Assembly: GCA_015277795.1 (NCBI GenBank) | Contig: CP063848.1 | Location: forward strand, 3,534,001 to 3,598,000 | Origin: Massilia sp. UMI-21 | Lineage (GTDB): Bacteria; Pseudomonadota; Gammaproteobacteria; Burkholderiales; Burkholderiaceae_D | Reading direction: 5' to 3' | Length of the DNA stretch: 64,000 bases | Shown here: positions 14,992 through 25,391 of the stretch, in pieces | Position numbering within the stretch: the first letter of the stretch is position 1 | Layout of the letters: each line of letters begins with the position of its first letter | Position numbers and translations under genes: made by a program | Notes under the pieces: model-generated | What the model was told of the DNA's origin: nothing | The model's database searches: none | The model's input: only the letters and a program-made list of their open reading frames with translations

Positions 14992-17832
14992 TTACTTCGC
15001 GATCAACACCGGCTCATCGAAGCCCAGCGCTTTCATGCGCGGCAGCTGGGTCTTCGCATCGCCCACCACCAGCCAGACCATCTTCGACGGATCCAGGTAC
15101 TTCTGCGACAGGGCCTGCACCTGCGGCAGCGTCATCGACTGCACGATGCGCTCGCGGTCCTTGACATAGTCGGCGCGCCATCCGTACTTGCTCATGTTGT
15201 CGAGCATGGCCAGTTTGGCGCCGGCCGTCTCGAACGCGCGCGCATTGCTCTTGACGAGGAAGTTCCTGGTGGTCTCCAGGTCGGCCGCCGAGTAGGTGGC
15301 CGGGTAGTCCTGCAGGATCTGCCTGACCAGTTGGGCCGACTCGAGCGTGACGTTGCTGCGCACCCCGCTGGCGATCACGAAGGGGCCGGCGCTCTTGCTG
15401 CCGGAGAAACTCGAGTTGATGCCGTAGGTGTAGCCCTTGCCTTCGCGCAGCTGCTGGGTCAGGCGCGAAGCGAAGCCGCCGCCGCCCAGGATGTAGTTGC
15501 TCACGGTGGCCGGGTAATAGTCCGGATCGGTCACCGCCAGCGCGCGATAGCCGACCTGCAGCACCGATTGCTTCGCATCCGGGACGTCGACGAAGTAGAC
15601 CCTGGCAGGCGCCGGGGCGCTCGCCGGCCTTGCCACGGCCGGCAGCGCCACCGGTTTCGCCTTCCACTCGCGGGCCAGTCCCGCCAGCGAGGCCGCGACC
15701 GCGGCCTTCGGCAAGGCGCCCACGACATGCATGCGCGCCACCGACGGCGATACGTTGGCCGCGTAATAGGCCTTCAGGTCGTCGATGCCGATCGCGTTGA
15801 CGCTCTCGGCCGTGCCGAGGATGTTGCGCGAACGCGGGTCGTCTTTCCCATAGATGAGCTTGGCAAAGTTCCTGCTGGCCAGCGCATTCGGCTCGGCGTC
15901 CTGCTGGCGGATCTGGCTCAGGACGCTTTGCTTGATGAGGGCAAATTCCTTCTCGTCCCAGCGCGGCTGCAACAGAATTTCCTGCACCAGTTCCATGGTC
16001 GGCTGGAAGTTGCGCGCCAGCGTGTTCACGCTGAGGCGTACTTCTTCTGTCCGCGCCGATACATTGATCGTCGCGCCCAGCTGCTGGATCGCTTCTTCCA
16101 GCTCTTGCGGGGTCTTGTTCGCCGTTCCTTGCGTGAGCATGCGCGCCATCAGGTTGGCCACGCCCACCTTGTCGGCCCCGTCGAGCAGCAGGCCGCCGTC
16201 GATCGCGATGTCGAACTGCACCAGCGGCACTTCGCGGTTATCGATGCCGACCACGCGCATGCCGTTGGACAGCCTGGTATCCCACACCTGCGGCACCTTC
16301 ACCGCCGGCGCAGCGCCGTAAGGCGGCTCCTTGCTGCGGTCGAAGCTGGACGGGGACCGGGTGTAGTCCGCGTTGGCGCTCGGGTCCACCGCGGCTTCCG
16401 CGCCCTGCACCACCTTCTCTTCGACCACGTCGGCCTTGGCCGAGCCGCTCAGGGCCAGCGCCAGCTTGCCCTTCGGGACGAAGCTGGTGGCGACATAGGG
16501 CTTGTCCTTGATATAGGTGTCGTACACGCGGCGCACGTCGGCCGGCGTCACCGCCAGGGTCTTCCTGATGCTCTCGGCAACGTGGCCCGGATTGCCGTTC
16601 AGGTAGTTGTACTCGGCCAGCAGCGCCGACTTGCCCAGCACGCTGGAGACCGCGGTGTAGAAGCGCGTCTCGAGGCCGGCCTTGATCCGGTTCAGGTCGC
16701 GCTCGGAAATGCCTTCCTTGTCGAATTTGGCGAAGGCCTTGTCGACTTCCAGCGCGACCGCGTCGAGCGGCTTGCCCTCGAAGGCGCGCACGCGCAGCAT
16801 GAACTGGCCGGCGATCTCGCCCGTCTGGTTGCCCATCTGGACGCTTGGCGCCACCTTGCTGTCTTCCACCAGCACCTGGTAGAAGGGCGCACGCTTGGTC
16901 TGGGACAGGTATTCGGCCAGCACTTCGAGCGCGTAGGCGTCCGGATGCAGCTCCTCGACGGTCGGCCAGGCCATGGTCAGCTCGGGCAGCTTGGCGAAAT
17001 TGTCTTCGTGGGCCAGCTTGACGGTCTGCTTCACCACGCCCGGGCGCTTGGCGATGGCCTCGATCGGCGCGCCGCGCTTGATTTCCGAGAAATACTTCTC
17101 GACCCATTTGCGCGCCTGCACCGGATCGAAGTCGCCCGCCAGCACCAGGGTCACGTTGTTCGGCACGTACCACAGGCGGAAGAATTCCTTGACGTCGTCG
17201 ACGGTCGCGTTCTGCAGGTCTTCCAGCGAGCCGATCACCTGCCAGTTGTACGGGTGATCGAGCGGGTACAGGGCCTTGTTGATGACGTAACGGGTGTGGC
17301 CGTAGGGGGCGTTGTCCACGCCCTGGCGCTTCTCGTTCTTGACGACCTGCTTTTCCTTGGCCAGCACCGGCTCGGTCACCGTGTTGATGAACCAGCCGAG
17401 CTTGTCCGCTTCGGCCCAGATCATCTTTTCCAGCGCGTCCTTGGGGACCGTCTGCAGGTAATTGGTGCGGTCCTGCGAGGTCGAGCCGTTGGCGCCGGAG
17501 CCGCCGATGCGCGCGGTCATCTTGTCGAGCCCGCCCTTGCCCAGGTTTTCCGATTCCAGGAACAGCAGGTGTTCGAACAGGTGGGCGAAGCCGGTACGCC
17601 CCGCCTTCTCGCGGGCCGAGCCGACGTGGGCGGTCAGGTTGACCGCCACGACCGGGTCGGAGCGGTCGATGTGGAAGATCACCTCGAGCCCGTTCGGCAG
17701 CGTGAACTTCTGGTAGTCCACTTTCAGCTGGGCCTTCGGGGCCGCGGCGGGCGGCTTGGCGGCCTGGGCCGGGACCAGCACGGTCGACGTGAAACAGGCG
17801 GCCAGCAACAGGGGCAAGGGAGACATCTTCAT
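14992..17832 (-). CDS. Exported M16-family zinc metallopeptidase, two-domain
   Basis: 946 residues. A signal peptide ends around VPAQA (residues 1-24). The inverted zinc motif HxxEH is HLFEH at residues 84-88 within TGFAHLFEHLLF, and the downstream Glu is in the KNEKRQGVDN region. The first half (40-480) is a complete catalytic M16 unit. The second half (500-930) is another M16 pair without a zinc motif, with the RxxxR/Y-type GKGYTYGI substrate-binding segment near residue 800. This is the usual fused arrangement of periplasmic pitrilysin/processing-peptidase-like enzymes. MKM offers starts at 17832 or 17826. Monocistronic as far as visible. Confidence 0.93.
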   Translation of the reverse strand: MKMSPLPLLLAACFTSTVLVPAQAAKPPAAAPKAQLKVDYQKFTLPNGLEVIFHIDRSDPVVAVNLTAHVGSAREKAGRTGFAHLFEHLLFLESENLGKGGLDKMTARIGGSGANGSTSQDRTNYLQTVPKDALEKMIWAEADKLGWFINTVTEPVLAKEKQVVKNEKRQGVDNAPYGHTRYVINKALYPLDHPYNWQVIGSLEDLQNATVDDVKEFFRLWYVPNNVTLVLAGDFDPVQARKWVEKYFSEIKRGAPIEAIAKRPGVVKQTVKLAHEDNFAKLPELTMAWPTVEELHPDAYALEVLAEYLSQTKRAPFYQVLVEDSKVAPSVQMGNQTGEIAGQFMLRVRAFEGKPLDAVALEVDKAFAKFDKEGISERDLNRIKAGLETRFYTAVSSVLGKSALLAEYNYLNGNPGHVAESIRKTLAVTPADVRRVYDTYIKDKPYVATSFVPKGKLALALSGSAKADVVEEKVVQGAEAAVDPSANADYTRSPSSFDRSKEPPYGAAPAVKVPQVWDTRLSNGMRVVGIDNREVPLVQFDIAIDGGLLLDGADKVGVANLMARMLTQGTANKTPQELEEAIQQLGATINVSARTEEVRLSVNTLARNFQPTMELVQEILLQPRWDEKEFALIKQSVLSQIRQQDAEPNALASRNFAKLIYGKDDPRSRNILGTAESVNAIGIDDLKAYYAANVSPSVARMHVVGALPKAAVAASLAGLAREWKAKPVALPAVARPASAPAPARVYFVDVPDAKQSVLQVGYRALAVTDPDYYPATVSNYILGGGGFASRLTQQLREGKGYTYGINSSFSGSKSAGPFVIASGVRSNVTLESAQLVRQILQDYPATYSAADLETTRNFLVKSNARAFETAGAKLAMLDNMSKYGWRADYVKDRERIVQSMTLPQVQALSQKYLDPSKMVWLVVGDAKTQLPRMKALGFDEPVLIAK

Positions 17833-17934
17833 GCAATCGGGTCCTTACAGGAGAACGGAAGCTCGGTGCGACGCACCGCAAGCTCCGGATGGTATTGCAA
17901 TTCCCCAATTGCTACAACGAAAAAGCGATCCTCC

Positions 17935-18330
17935 TCAGTCTGGTATCACCGCCGTCACTTCGATCTCGACCCGCGCCCGCGCTTCCATCAAGCCGGCCAC
18001 CTGGACCGCGCTCATGGCCGGGTAGTGGCGGCCGATGATCGCGCGGTAGGCCGCGCCGAGCGCCGCGCCGGCTTCCAGGTATTCGCGCCGGTCCAGCACA
18101 TACCAGGTCATGCGCACGATGTGTTCGGGGCCCGCGCCCGCCTCGCGCAGCACGGCGACCGCGTTCTCCAGCGCCTGGCGCGCCTGGCCGACGAAGTCGT
18201 CGGTGTGGAAGCGTCCTTCGGCATCCCAGCCGATCATGCCGCTCACATAGACCTGGCGGCCGCGCGCGGCGATGCCGTTGGCGTAGCCCTTCGGGCGCAC
18301 CCAGCCCGGCGGTTGCAGCGTCTCGATCAT
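17935..18330 (-). CDS. RidA-family enamine/imine deaminase-like protein
   Basis: 131 residues. [46 protein letters not shown] and the C-terminal [10 protein letters not shown] are typical of the RidA/YjgF trimer fold. The key Arg expected near the C-terminus of active RidA proteins (R105 in Salmonella) appears to fall in [10 protein letters not shown], which would favour deaminase activity. The start ATG overlaps the stop of the acyl-CoA dehydrogenase (ATGA), so it is the last gene of the aromatic acyl-CoA operon. If the operon handles 2-aminobenzoyl-CoA, the enamine product of the first enzyme is a plausible substrate (inference). Confidence 0.9.
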   Translation of the reverse strand: MIETLQPPGWVRPKGYANGIAARGRQVYVSGMIGWDAEGRFHTDDFVGQARQALENAVAVLREAGAGPEHIVRMTWYVLDRREYLEAGAALGAAYRAIIGRHYPAMSAVQVAGLMEARARVEIEVTAVIPD

Positions 18331-19517
18331 GGCGCCTCCCGTGCCAGCAGTTCGCGCGCGATGATGAGCAACTGGACCTCGCTCGCGCCTTCATAGATGC
18401 GCAGTGCGCGGATCTCGCGGTACAGGGTCTCGACGGTCTCGCCGCTGACCACGCCCTGCCCGCCGAACATCTGCACCGCCGCGTCGATCACCCCCTGCGC
18501 CGTCTCGGTCGCGCTGAGCTTGGCCATGGCGGCCTCCTTCGTGACGCGCTTGCCGCCATCGCGCATCCAGGCCGCGCGGTAGGTCAGCAAGGCGGCGGCG
18601 TCGATGCCGGTCGCCATCTGGGCCAGCTTGGCCTGGGTCAGCTGGAAGTCGGCCAGGGTCTTGCCGAACATCGCCCGTTCGCGCGCGCGCGCCAGCGCTT
18701 CGTCCAACGCCCGGCGGGCAAAGCCGAGGCTGGCCGCCGCCACCGAGGTGCGGAACACGTCCAGGGTGGCCATCGCCACCTTGAAGCCCTGCCCTTCCTC
18801 GCCGATGCGGTTGGCACGCGGCACCCGGCAGCCATCGAAACGCAGGCGCGCCAGCGGGTGCGGCGCGATCACGGCGATGCGCTCGGCGATCTGCAGGCCC
18901 GGCGCGCTGGCCTCCACGATGAAGGCGGAGATGCCGCGCGCACCGCGCCCACCGTCGCCGCCGCCGTCGGCGGTGCGCGCGAACACGACGTAGAAGTCGG
19001 CGATGCCGCCGTTCGAGATCCAGGTCTTCTCGCCGTCGAGCACGTAGCTGTCGCCCTCCAGCCGCGCGGCGCACTGCAGCGCGGCGACGTCGGAGCCTGC
19101 CTGCGGTTCCGACAGCGCGAAGGCGGCAATGGCCGCGCCGGAAGCCACGCGCGGCAGCCAGGCTTCCTGCTGCGCGGCGGTGCCGAACAGCGAAATCGCC
19201 CCGCTGCCCAGGCCTTGCATGGCAAAGGCGAAGTCGGCCAGGCCGGCATGCCGCGCCAGGGTCTCTCGGATCAGGCAGATGGCGCGGGTATCGATCGCCC
19301 GGCCGGCGCCGCCGACCGCATGACGCAGCCAGCCGCCGCCGCCGAGTTCCTTCACCAGCGCGCGGCAGGCGGCGTCGACATCGTGCGTTCCCTTCAGCTG
19401 CGCATCGCCGGGGTGCGCCTTCGCCAGGTGCGCGCCGGCCCAGGCGTCCAGCTCGAGCGCCAGCGTCCGGTGGCGCGGTTCCAGGAAGGGCCAGTCGAGG
19501 TAGTCGGGTTCAAGCAT
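18327..19517 (-). CDS. Acyl-CoA dehydrogenase
   Basis: 396 residues from ATG 19517 (MLEPDYLDW), one base after the stop of the enoyl-CoA hydratase gene. FAD-dependent family features: [15 protein letters not shown] and [25 protein letters not shown] for FAD contacts, and the C-terminal [17 protein letters not shown], where the Glu of YEGAS occupies the catalytic base position of short/medium-chain enzymes. Within the operon it presumably oxidises or acts on the ring-reduced or ring-opened CoA ester. Neighbours on both sides overlap or nearly touch, so coexpression is expected. An upstream ATG at 19571 would overlap the previous gene and looks non-coding. Confidence 0.93.
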   Translation of the reverse strand: MLEPDYLDWPFLEPRHRTLALELDAWAGAHLAKAHPGDAQLKGTHDVDAACRALVKELGGGGWLRHAVGGAGRAIDTRAICLIRETLARHAGLADFAFAMQGLGSGAISLFGTAAQQEAWLPRVASGAAIAAFALSEPQAGSDVAALQCAARLEGDSYVLDGEKTWISNGGIADFYVVFARTADGGGDGGRGARGISAFIVEASAPGLQIAERIAVIAPHPLARLRFDGCRVPRANRIGEEGQGFKVAMATLDVFRTSVAAASLGFARRALDEALARARERAMFGKTLADFQLTQAKLAQMATGIDAAALLTYRAAWMRDGGKRVTKEAAMAKLSATETAQGVIDAAVQMFGGQGVVSGETVETLYREIRALRIYEGASEVQLLIIARELLAREAP

Positions 19518-19518
19518 C

Positions 19519-20373
19519 TCAATCCCCCTCGAAACGCGGCGTGTCCTTGGCCACGAAGGCGTGGTAGGCACGGTGGAAGTCGTTGGTGGCCATGCAGATC
19601 GCCTGGGCCTGGGCCTCGGCCTCGATGGCTTCGTCCACGCCCATGTTCCACTCCTGCTGCAGCATCTTCTTGGTCATGCCGTGCGCGAACGTGGGCCCGT
19701 TCGCCAGCAGCGCGGCGAAAGCCCGGGCCTCGCCCAGGAGGGCATCCGGCTCGCACAGGCGGTTGAAGAAGCCCCAGCGTTCGGCCTCTTCCCCTCGCAT
19801 CGCACGGCCGGTGTAGAGCAGCTCGGCCGCCCTGCCCTGGCCGATCACGCGCGGCAGCAGCGCGCAGGCGCCCATGTCGCAGCCGGCCAGGCCGACCCGG
19901 GTGAACAGGAAGGCCGTCTTGCTGCGCGCGGTGCCGTAGCGGATGTCGGAAGACAGCGCCAGGATCGCGCCGGCGCCGGCGCACACGCCGTCGACGCCGG
20001 CGACGATCGGCTGCGGGCAGGCGCGCATGGCCTTCACCAGGTCGCCCGTCATGCGGGTAAACGCCAGCAGGCCGGGCATGTCGAGCCTGGTGAGCGGCCC
20101 GATGATCTCGTGCACGTCCCCGCCCGAGCAAAAGTTCCCGCCGGCGCCGGCGATGACGACGGCCTTGACGTCGTCGGCATGGGCCAAGGCGCGAAACAGG
20201 TCGCGCAGCTCGGCGTAGGAGTCGAAAGTGAGCGGATTCTTGCGCTCCGGCCGGTTCAGGAGGATGGTGGCCACCCGGTCCTGCACGGCGTACTCGAAGT
20301 GGTTTGCCTGGTAGGCGGCAAGGCTGGCATGGCTGCCCGGCAGCCGGTGCGCTTCGCCCGGTAGATAATGCAT
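19519..20373 (-). CDS. Enoyl-CoA hydratase/isomerase family protein
   Basis: 284 residues. Crotonase fold: [22 protein letters not shown], the oxyanion-hole segment [16 protein letters not shown] (about residue 73), and [21 protein letters not shown] then [20 protein letters not shown]. An Asp-Met replaces the usual Glu-containing pattern near the second active-site position. The N-terminal extension of about 20 residues before the core is typical of members in aminobenzoyl/salicylyl-CoA clusters. It follows the oxygenase gene by 24 bp and precedes the acyl-CoA dehydrogenase by one base. The likely role is hydration or ring cleavage in beta-oxidation-like degradation of the aromatic CoA ester. 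Confidence 0.9.
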   Translation of the reverse strand: MHYLPGEAHRLPGSHASLAAYQANHFEYAVQDRVATILLNRPERKNPLTFDSYAELRDLFRALAHADDVKAVVIAGAGGNFCSGGDVHEIIGPLTRLDMPGLLAFTRMTGDLVKAMRACPQPIVAGVDGVCAGAGAILALSSDIRYGTARSKTAFLFTRVGLAGCDMGACALLPRVIGQGRAAELLYTGRAMRGEEAERWGFFNRLCEPDALLGEARAFAALLANGPTFAHGMTKKMLQQEWNMGVDEAIEAEAQAQAICMATNDFHRAYHAFVAKDTPRFEGD

Positions 20374-20397
20374 GGGGTGACTCCTGAAATGGTTGGT

Positions 20398-22782
20398 TCA
20401 GCCTTCGAGCAGGCGTGCGGCCAGCTGCTGCGCACTCAGGCCGCCGCCCGAGGCCTGCAGCTGGCGTTCGCGTTCGAGGTTGCGCTCGAGCTGCAGCTTG
20501 CCGGGGCGGTACTGGCGCGGCCAGCTGGCGCCGCGATAGCCGATGCGCGCGGCCTCGTTCAAGGTCCAGGCCGGATTCGCCAGGTGCGCCCTGGCCACGG
20601 CGCACAGGTCGGCGCGTCCGGCCGAGACGATGCCGTTCACGTGGTCGGCCTCGTAGATGGAACCGACCGCGATGGTCGGGATGCCGGCTTCGTTGCGAAT
20701 CCGGTCGGCGAACGGGGTCTGGAACATGCGCCCGTAGACCGGCTTTTCCTGCTTGCTGACCTGGCCCGAGGAGCAGTCGATCATGTCGGCACCGAGCGCC
20801 TTGAACAGGCGCGCGATCGCGACCGCGTCGTCGGGCGTAATGCCGCCCTCGACCCAGTCGTGGGCGGACAGGCGCACGCTGATCGGCTTGTCTTCGGGCC
20901 AGGCCGCCCGGACCGCCGCGAACACCTCGAGCGGATAGCGGCAGCGGTTTTCCAGGCTGCCGCCATAGGCGTCCTGGCGCCGGTTGGTCAGCGGCGAGAT
21001 GAAACTCGACAGCAGATAGCCGTGGGCGCAGTGCAGTTCGAGCCAGTCGAAGCCGGCCTGCGCGGCCGCCGCCGTGGCACGCACGAAGTCGCGCCTGATG
21101 CGTTCCAGGTCCGCCAGGCTGGCTTCGCGCGCAAGCTGCGACACGCCCGGCAGGTACTGCTGGGAAGACGCGGACACCAGCGGCCAGTTGCCGGCTTCGA
21201 GCGGCTGGTCGATGCCGTCCCACATCAGCCGGGTCGAGCCCTTGGCGCCGGCATGGCCGAGCTGCACGCCGATCTTCGCGTCCGAATTCGCATGCACGAA
21301 GTCGACGATGCGCTTCCAGGCAGCCGTATGTTCCGGCGTGTACAGGCCCGGGCAGCCTGGCGTGATGCGCGCGTCGGCGCTGACGCAGGTCATCTCGGCC
21401 ATGACCAGCGCCGCGCCGCCGAGCGCGCGGGCGCCCAGGTGGGCCAGGTGGAAGTCGCCCACCGCGCCGTCGAACGCCGAATACTGGGCCATCGGCGAGA
21501 CGATCACGCGGTTCTTCAGCAGCACGCCGCGCACTTTATAGGGCGTGAACATCGGCGGCGTCGGCGCCTCCGGCGCCGGCACCCCGGCCTGCGTCGCGGC
21601 GCGCCCGGCGAACCAGCGCTCGAAACCGGCGACGTAGTCCGGGTCGCGCAGGCGCAGGTTCTCGTGCGACAGGCGCTGGCTGCGGGTCAGCAGCGAATAC
21701 GCGAACTGTTCGGCCTCCATCGCCGTGTAGCGCCGGACGTTCTCGAACCATTCCATCGAATTGCGCGCGGCGCTCTGCAGCTTGAGCACTTCCACGCGGC
21801 GCGCTTCCTCGTAGGCGCTCAGCGCCTGTTCCATGGGCATGGCCGGATCGTCGAGACAGCGCGCCAGCTCGATCGCGTCTTCCAGGGCCAGCTTGGTGCC
21901 CGAGCCGATCGAGAAGTGCGCGGTGTGGGCGGCATCGCCCATCAGCACCACCGGCACGCGGCGGCCATCGATCTCCTGCCAATGCACCCAGCGCTCGCAG
22001 GCGATGCGCGGGAACCGGATCCACATGCCCGATCCGCGCTGGTGGGCGGCGTTGGCCATCAAGGGATGGCCGTCGAGGTAGCGCGCGAACAGGCGCTCGC
22101 AGAAGGCCAGCGCCTCCTGCTGGTCCATCGTTTCCAGGCCGGCGGCCCGCCAGGTTTCATCCAGCGTCTCGACGATGAAGGTCGAGGTGTCGCCATCGTA
22201 CTGGTAGGCGTGCGCCTGGAACCAGCCGTTTTCGGTCTCTTCGAAGGCAAAGGTGAAGGCATCGAACTTCTTGCGCGTGCCGAGCCAGACGAAACGGCAG
22301 TGACGGCTTTCCACCTCGGGCCGGAACACCTGCGCATGGCGCTTGCGCACGGCACTGTTGACGCCGTCGCAGGCCACGACCAGGTCGGCCTCGCAGGCGC
22401 GCACCAGTTCGGCCTCGTCGCGCACCTCGTGCTCGAACGCCAGGCGCACCCCGAGCGCCGCGCCGCGCTCCTGCAGGATGTTCAGCAGGCGCTTGCGGGC
22501 GATACCGCAAAAACCGTGACCGCCCGAGCTGACGCTGCGCCCCTTGAAGTGGACCGCGATATCGTCCCAGTGGTTGAAGGACTGCAGGATGGCGCGCGCG
22601 CTCTCCTCGTCGGCGCCGGCCAGGTTGCCCAGCGTCTGGTCGGAAAACACCACGCCCCAGCCGAAGGTGTCGGTGGCCCGGTTACGCTCGACCACCGTGA
22701 CCGCGTAGTCCGGATGGCGCTTCTTGATCAAGAGTCCGAAGTACAGGCCGGCCGGGCCGCCGCCCACGCACACGATGTTCAT
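20398..22782 (-). CDS. Bifunctional aminobenzoyl/salicylyl-CoA monooxygenase-oxidoreductase
   Basis: 794 residues with two enzymes in one chain. Residues 1-385 are a flavin monooxygenase: [18 protein letters not shown] at the N-terminus, [16 protein letters not shown], and [26 protein letters not shown]. Residues about 395-790 are an Old Yellow Enzyme domain: [33 protein letters not shown], and [20 protein letters not shown] with the His pair region. This architecture is known from 2-aminobenzoyl-CoA monooxygenase/reductase of Azoarcus evansii and from salicylyl-CoA 5-hydroxylases. It hydroxylates the CoA-activated ring at C5 and, in the first case, reduces it. First gene of a four-gene operon; no CoA ligase is adjacent. 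Divergent from a hybrid histidine kinase. Confidence 0.92.
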   Translation of the reverse strand: MNIVCVGGGPAGLYFGLLIKKRHPDYAVTVVERNRATDTFGWGVVFSDQTLGNLAGADEESARAILQSFNHWDDIAVHFKGRSVSSGGHGFCGIARKRLLNILQERGAALGVRLAFEHEVRDEAELVRACEADLVVACDGVNSAVRKRHAQVFRPEVESRHCRFVWLGTRKKFDAFTFAFEETENGWFQAHAYQYDGDTSTFIVETLDETWRAAGLETMDQQEALAFCERLFARYLDGHPLMANAAHQRGSGMWIRFPRIACERWVHWQEIDGRRVPVVLMGDAAHTAHFSIGSGTKLALEDAIELARCLDDPAMPMEQALSAYEEARRVEVLKLQSAARNSMEWFENVRRYTAMEAEQFAYSLLTRSQRLSHENLRLRDPDYVAGFERWFAGRAATQAGVPAPEAPTPPMFTPYKVRGVLLKNRVIVSPMAQYSAFDGAVGDFHLAHLGARALGGAALVMAEMTCVSADARITPGCPGLYTPEHTAAWKRIVDFVHANSDAKIGVQLGHAGAKGSTRLMWDGIDQPLEAGNWPLVSASSQQYLPGVSQLAREASLADLERIRRDFVRATAAAAQAGFDWLELHCAHGYLLSSFISPLTNRRQDAYGGSLENRCRYPLEVFAAVRAAWPEDKPISVRLSAHDWVEGGITPDDAVAIARLFKALGADMIDCSSGQVSKQEKPVYGRMFQTPFADRIRNEAGIPTIAVGSIYEADHVNGIVSAGRADLCAVARAHLANPAWTLNEAARIGYRGASWPRQYRPGKLQLERNLERERQLQASGGGLSAQQLAARLLEG

Positions 22783-22920
22783 CCCCGCTCCCAGTCTGGT
22801 GATTCCCTATCTTACATGGACGAATGCTTTAGGTGTCAAGTAATGACGATCAGGCTTGACCCGCGGAATAAATATTCCTTGCGCATTAGCCCTCTACCTT
22901 TTAGTACAATAGGGAAACGC

Positions 22921-25206
22921 ATGCACCGATCTGGTGCACCGCCCAACGCGCCTTACGCCGAGATGTTGATGAATCCCTTGCTCCAGCGCCTACGCCTGAA
23001 CAGCCTGCGCAGCCGCCTGATGCTGCTGGTGGCGCTGGCAATTACCCCGATCGCCGTGATGACGGTGCTGGGAGGCATTCGCGAACGCGAGGCTGCCATT
23101 CGCGCCTCCGAGGAAAACCTGCAGCGCCTGACCAACCTGGCGGCCGCCAACGAGGCGCAGTCGCTCGAGCGCGCGCGCCAGATCCTGGTCGACCTGGTCA
23201 GTGTTCCCGCCCTGATGGGCCCTACCGACGGCTGCAATGCCCTGCTGGCCGACGTGCTGGACCGCAATGAAGGCTACGTCAACTTCGGCCTGATCCGCCT
23301 CGACGGCGAGGTCACCTGCAGCGCGGTGCCCCTGCTCCACCCGGTCAACCTGGGCGACCGGCGCCACTTCCGGCGCGCCATCGCCGAGCGCCGCTTCATC
23401 GCGGGAGACTATGTGTTCGGGCGCGTCATTCGCCGCCACACGATCAACCTCACCTATCCGGTCACCGACCGCAGCGGCCGCGTGGTCGCGGTGGTGTTCT
23501 CGGCCATGGACCTGGCCGGGCTCGACACCTTCGTCAACGACATCAACCTGCCGCTCGGCTCGATGCTGGAGACGGCCGACACCAACGGCCTCCTGATCTC
23601 GCGCCGCCCCGACCCCGAGCGCTGGTTCGGCAAGAAGATCAGTCCGGCCCTGCTGGCGGCGATGCGCGACCCGGCGCAGCATCCCTTGCTGTTGCGCGCC
23701 GAGGACGGCATCGAGCGCCTGCACGCCTTCGCACGGGTGGGCGGCCCCTCGCTGTCGGAATACACGGTGACGATCGGCGTTCCGGTCGAGACGATTACCG
23801 CGGCGGCACGCGAAGCCCAGCTGATGTCGCTGCTCGGCCTGGTCGTCACCACCATCCTGGCGCTGCTGGCGGCCTGGCTGGCCGGCGACATCCTGATCGT
23901 GCAGCGCGTGCGCAAGCTGATGGACACCGCGCGCCGCATCGCCGCCGGCAGCCTGGGAGCGCGTACCGGCATCACCTACGGCAACGAGGAAATCGGCCGG
24001 CTGGCGGCGGCCCTCGATGAAATGGCGGCCACGCTGCAGGCCAAGGAAGCGCAGCGCAGCCAGGCCGAACGCGAACTGCGCGCGGCAGACCAGCGCAAGG
24101 ACGAGTTCCTGGCGATGCTGGCCCACGAGCTGCGCAATCCGCTGGCGCCGATCAGCACCGGCGCCCACCTGCTCAAGCTCCTGCATTCGGACAACGCCCA
24201 GATCACCCAGACCTGCGCCATCATCGCGCGCCAGGTCGAACACATGACCAGCCTGGTGGACGACCTGCTGGACGTCTCGCGCGTGACGCGCGGCCTGGTC
24301 TCGATCTCGACCTCGGTGCTGGACCTGCGCACGGTGGTGGACGACGCCGCCGAACAGATCCGGCCCCTGATCGCCGCGCGCCGCCACCAGGTGGTGCTCG
24401 ACCTGCCCCCCTCGGCGGCCCAGGTCAAGGGCGACCACAAGCGCCTGGTGCAGGTGGTGTCCAACCTGCTGGGCAACGCCACCAAGTACACCCCCGAGGG
24501 CGGCCACATCCAGCTGCGCCTGGTGGAAGACGGCGACAGCTACGTGCTGGCCGTGTCGGACGACGGCATCGGCATGGATGCATCCCTGGTGGACCGGGTA
24601 TTCGACCTGTTCACCCAGGCCGAACGCACTCCGGACCGTTCGCAGGGCGGCCTCGGCCTGGGACTGGCGCTGGCGCGCAGCCTGGTGGAACTGCATGGGG
24701 GCAGCGTCGGCGCCACCAGCCCGGGCCTGGGCAAGGGCAGCACCTTTACCGTACGGCTGCCGCGCCTGGAACAGGACAGCGAGTCGCCGGTGGCCGAAGC
24801 GGTGCGCCACGCCGCCACCGCCGTGGCGCCGCTGCGCGTGCTGGTGGTGGACGACAACCTCGACGCCGCTCACACCCTCAACCTGTTCCTGAGCGCCTCC
24901 GGACACCGGGTCGAGGTCGCCCACAACGCCGTCGATGCCCTCGAGGTGGCCCGGGTGTTCTCGCCCCAGGTCTGCCTGCTCGACATCGGCCTGCCCGACC
25001 TGGACGGCAACGAACTGGCGCGCCGTCTGCGCCGCCTGCCGCAGACCGCCGGGGCCACCCTGATCGCCGCGACCGGCTACGGCCGCCAGCAAGACCGCGA
25101 AGCCGCGCACGCGGCCGGCTTCGATCACTACATGGTCAAGCCGGTCAATACGGTCCAGCTGAGCGAGCTGCTCGCGCAGCTGGGCGCGGCCCCGGCCCGC
25201 TCCTGA
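22921..25206 (+). CDS. Hybrid sensor histidine kinase (dCache-HAMP-HisKA-HATPase-REC)
   Basis: About 761 residues from ATG 22921, which has AGGGA five bases upstream; ATGs at 22963 and 22969 are alternatives and only shorten the cytoplasmic N-terminus. Order: TM1 (about 27-50), periplasmic Cache-type sensor, TM2 (about 300-320), HAMP, HisKA with phospho-His in FLAMLAHELRNPLAP, HATPase_c with DDGIGMD and GGLGLGLALARSLVELHGG, then a receiver domain (about 640-755) starting RVLVVDDNLDAA with phospho-Asp in CLLDIGLPDLDG and Lys in HYMVKP. A TACAAT hexamer at 22905-22910 may be a -10 but would leave almost no leader. The output partner is not adjacent. Confidence 0.92.
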   Translation: MHRSGAPPNAPYAEMLMNPLLQRLRLNSLRSRLMLLVALAITPIAVMTVLGGIREREAAIRASEENLQRLTNLAAANEAQSLERARQILVDLVSVPALMGPTDGCNALLADVLDRNEGYVNFGLIRLDGEVTCSAVPLLHPVNLGDRRHFRRAIAERRFIAGDYVFGRVIRRHTINLTYPVTDRSGRVVAVVFSAMDLAGLDTFVNDINLPLGSMLETADTNGLLISRRPDPERWFGKKISPALLAAMRDPAQHPLLLRAEDGIERLHAFARVGGPSLSEYTVTIGVPVETITAAAREAQLMSLLGLVVTTILALLAAWLAGDILIVQRVRKLMDTARRIAAGSLGARTGITYGNEEIGRLAAALDEMAATLQAKEAQRSQAERELRAADQRKDEFLAMLAHELRNPLAPISTGAHLLKLLHSDNAQITQTCAIIARQVEHMTSLVDDLLDVSRVTRGLVSISTSVLDLRTVVDDAAEQIRPLIAARRHQVVLDLPPSAAQVKGDHKRLVQVVSNLLGNATKYTPEGGHIQLRLVEDGDSYVLAVSDDGIGMDASLVDRVFDLFTQAERTPDRSQGGLGLGLALARSLVELHGGSVGATSPGLGKGSTFTVRLPRLEQDSESPVAEAVRHAATAVAPLRVLVVDDNLDAAHTLNLFLSASGHRVEVAHNAVDALEVARVFSPQVCLLDIGLPDLDGNELARRLRRLPQTAGATLIAATGYGRQQDREAAHAAGFDHYMVKPVNTVQLSELLAQLGAAPARS

Positions 25207-25391
25207 TCGGCCGCTCCGACCGCACGCGCGCACCGCCAGCCGGTCGCGCGGAAAACGCGCGCATGCGCTCCCGGCATCCCGGGCAGGGCTCGCCCGTGGC
25301 CGACACCGAGGCGGGCTTGCGTTAGTTTCCGAACGGCGCCCCTGCCCGGTTCGGCGTAGGATCGGGCGACCAGATTGGAGGGACGCCCTAC

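Noticed and set aside
14698..18396. Long plus-strand frame of about 1230 codons opposite the M16 peptidase
   Set aside because: Antisense shadow; the minus-strand peptidase has clear family motifs and a signal peptide, the plus-strand product has none.
20368..22920. Very long plus-strand frame extending the histidine kinase leftward to 20368 (over 1600 codons)
   Set aside because: It runs antisense through the oxygenase/reductase gene. The translated part before 22921 is low-complexity Arg/Ala/His sequence typical of GC-rich shadow frames.
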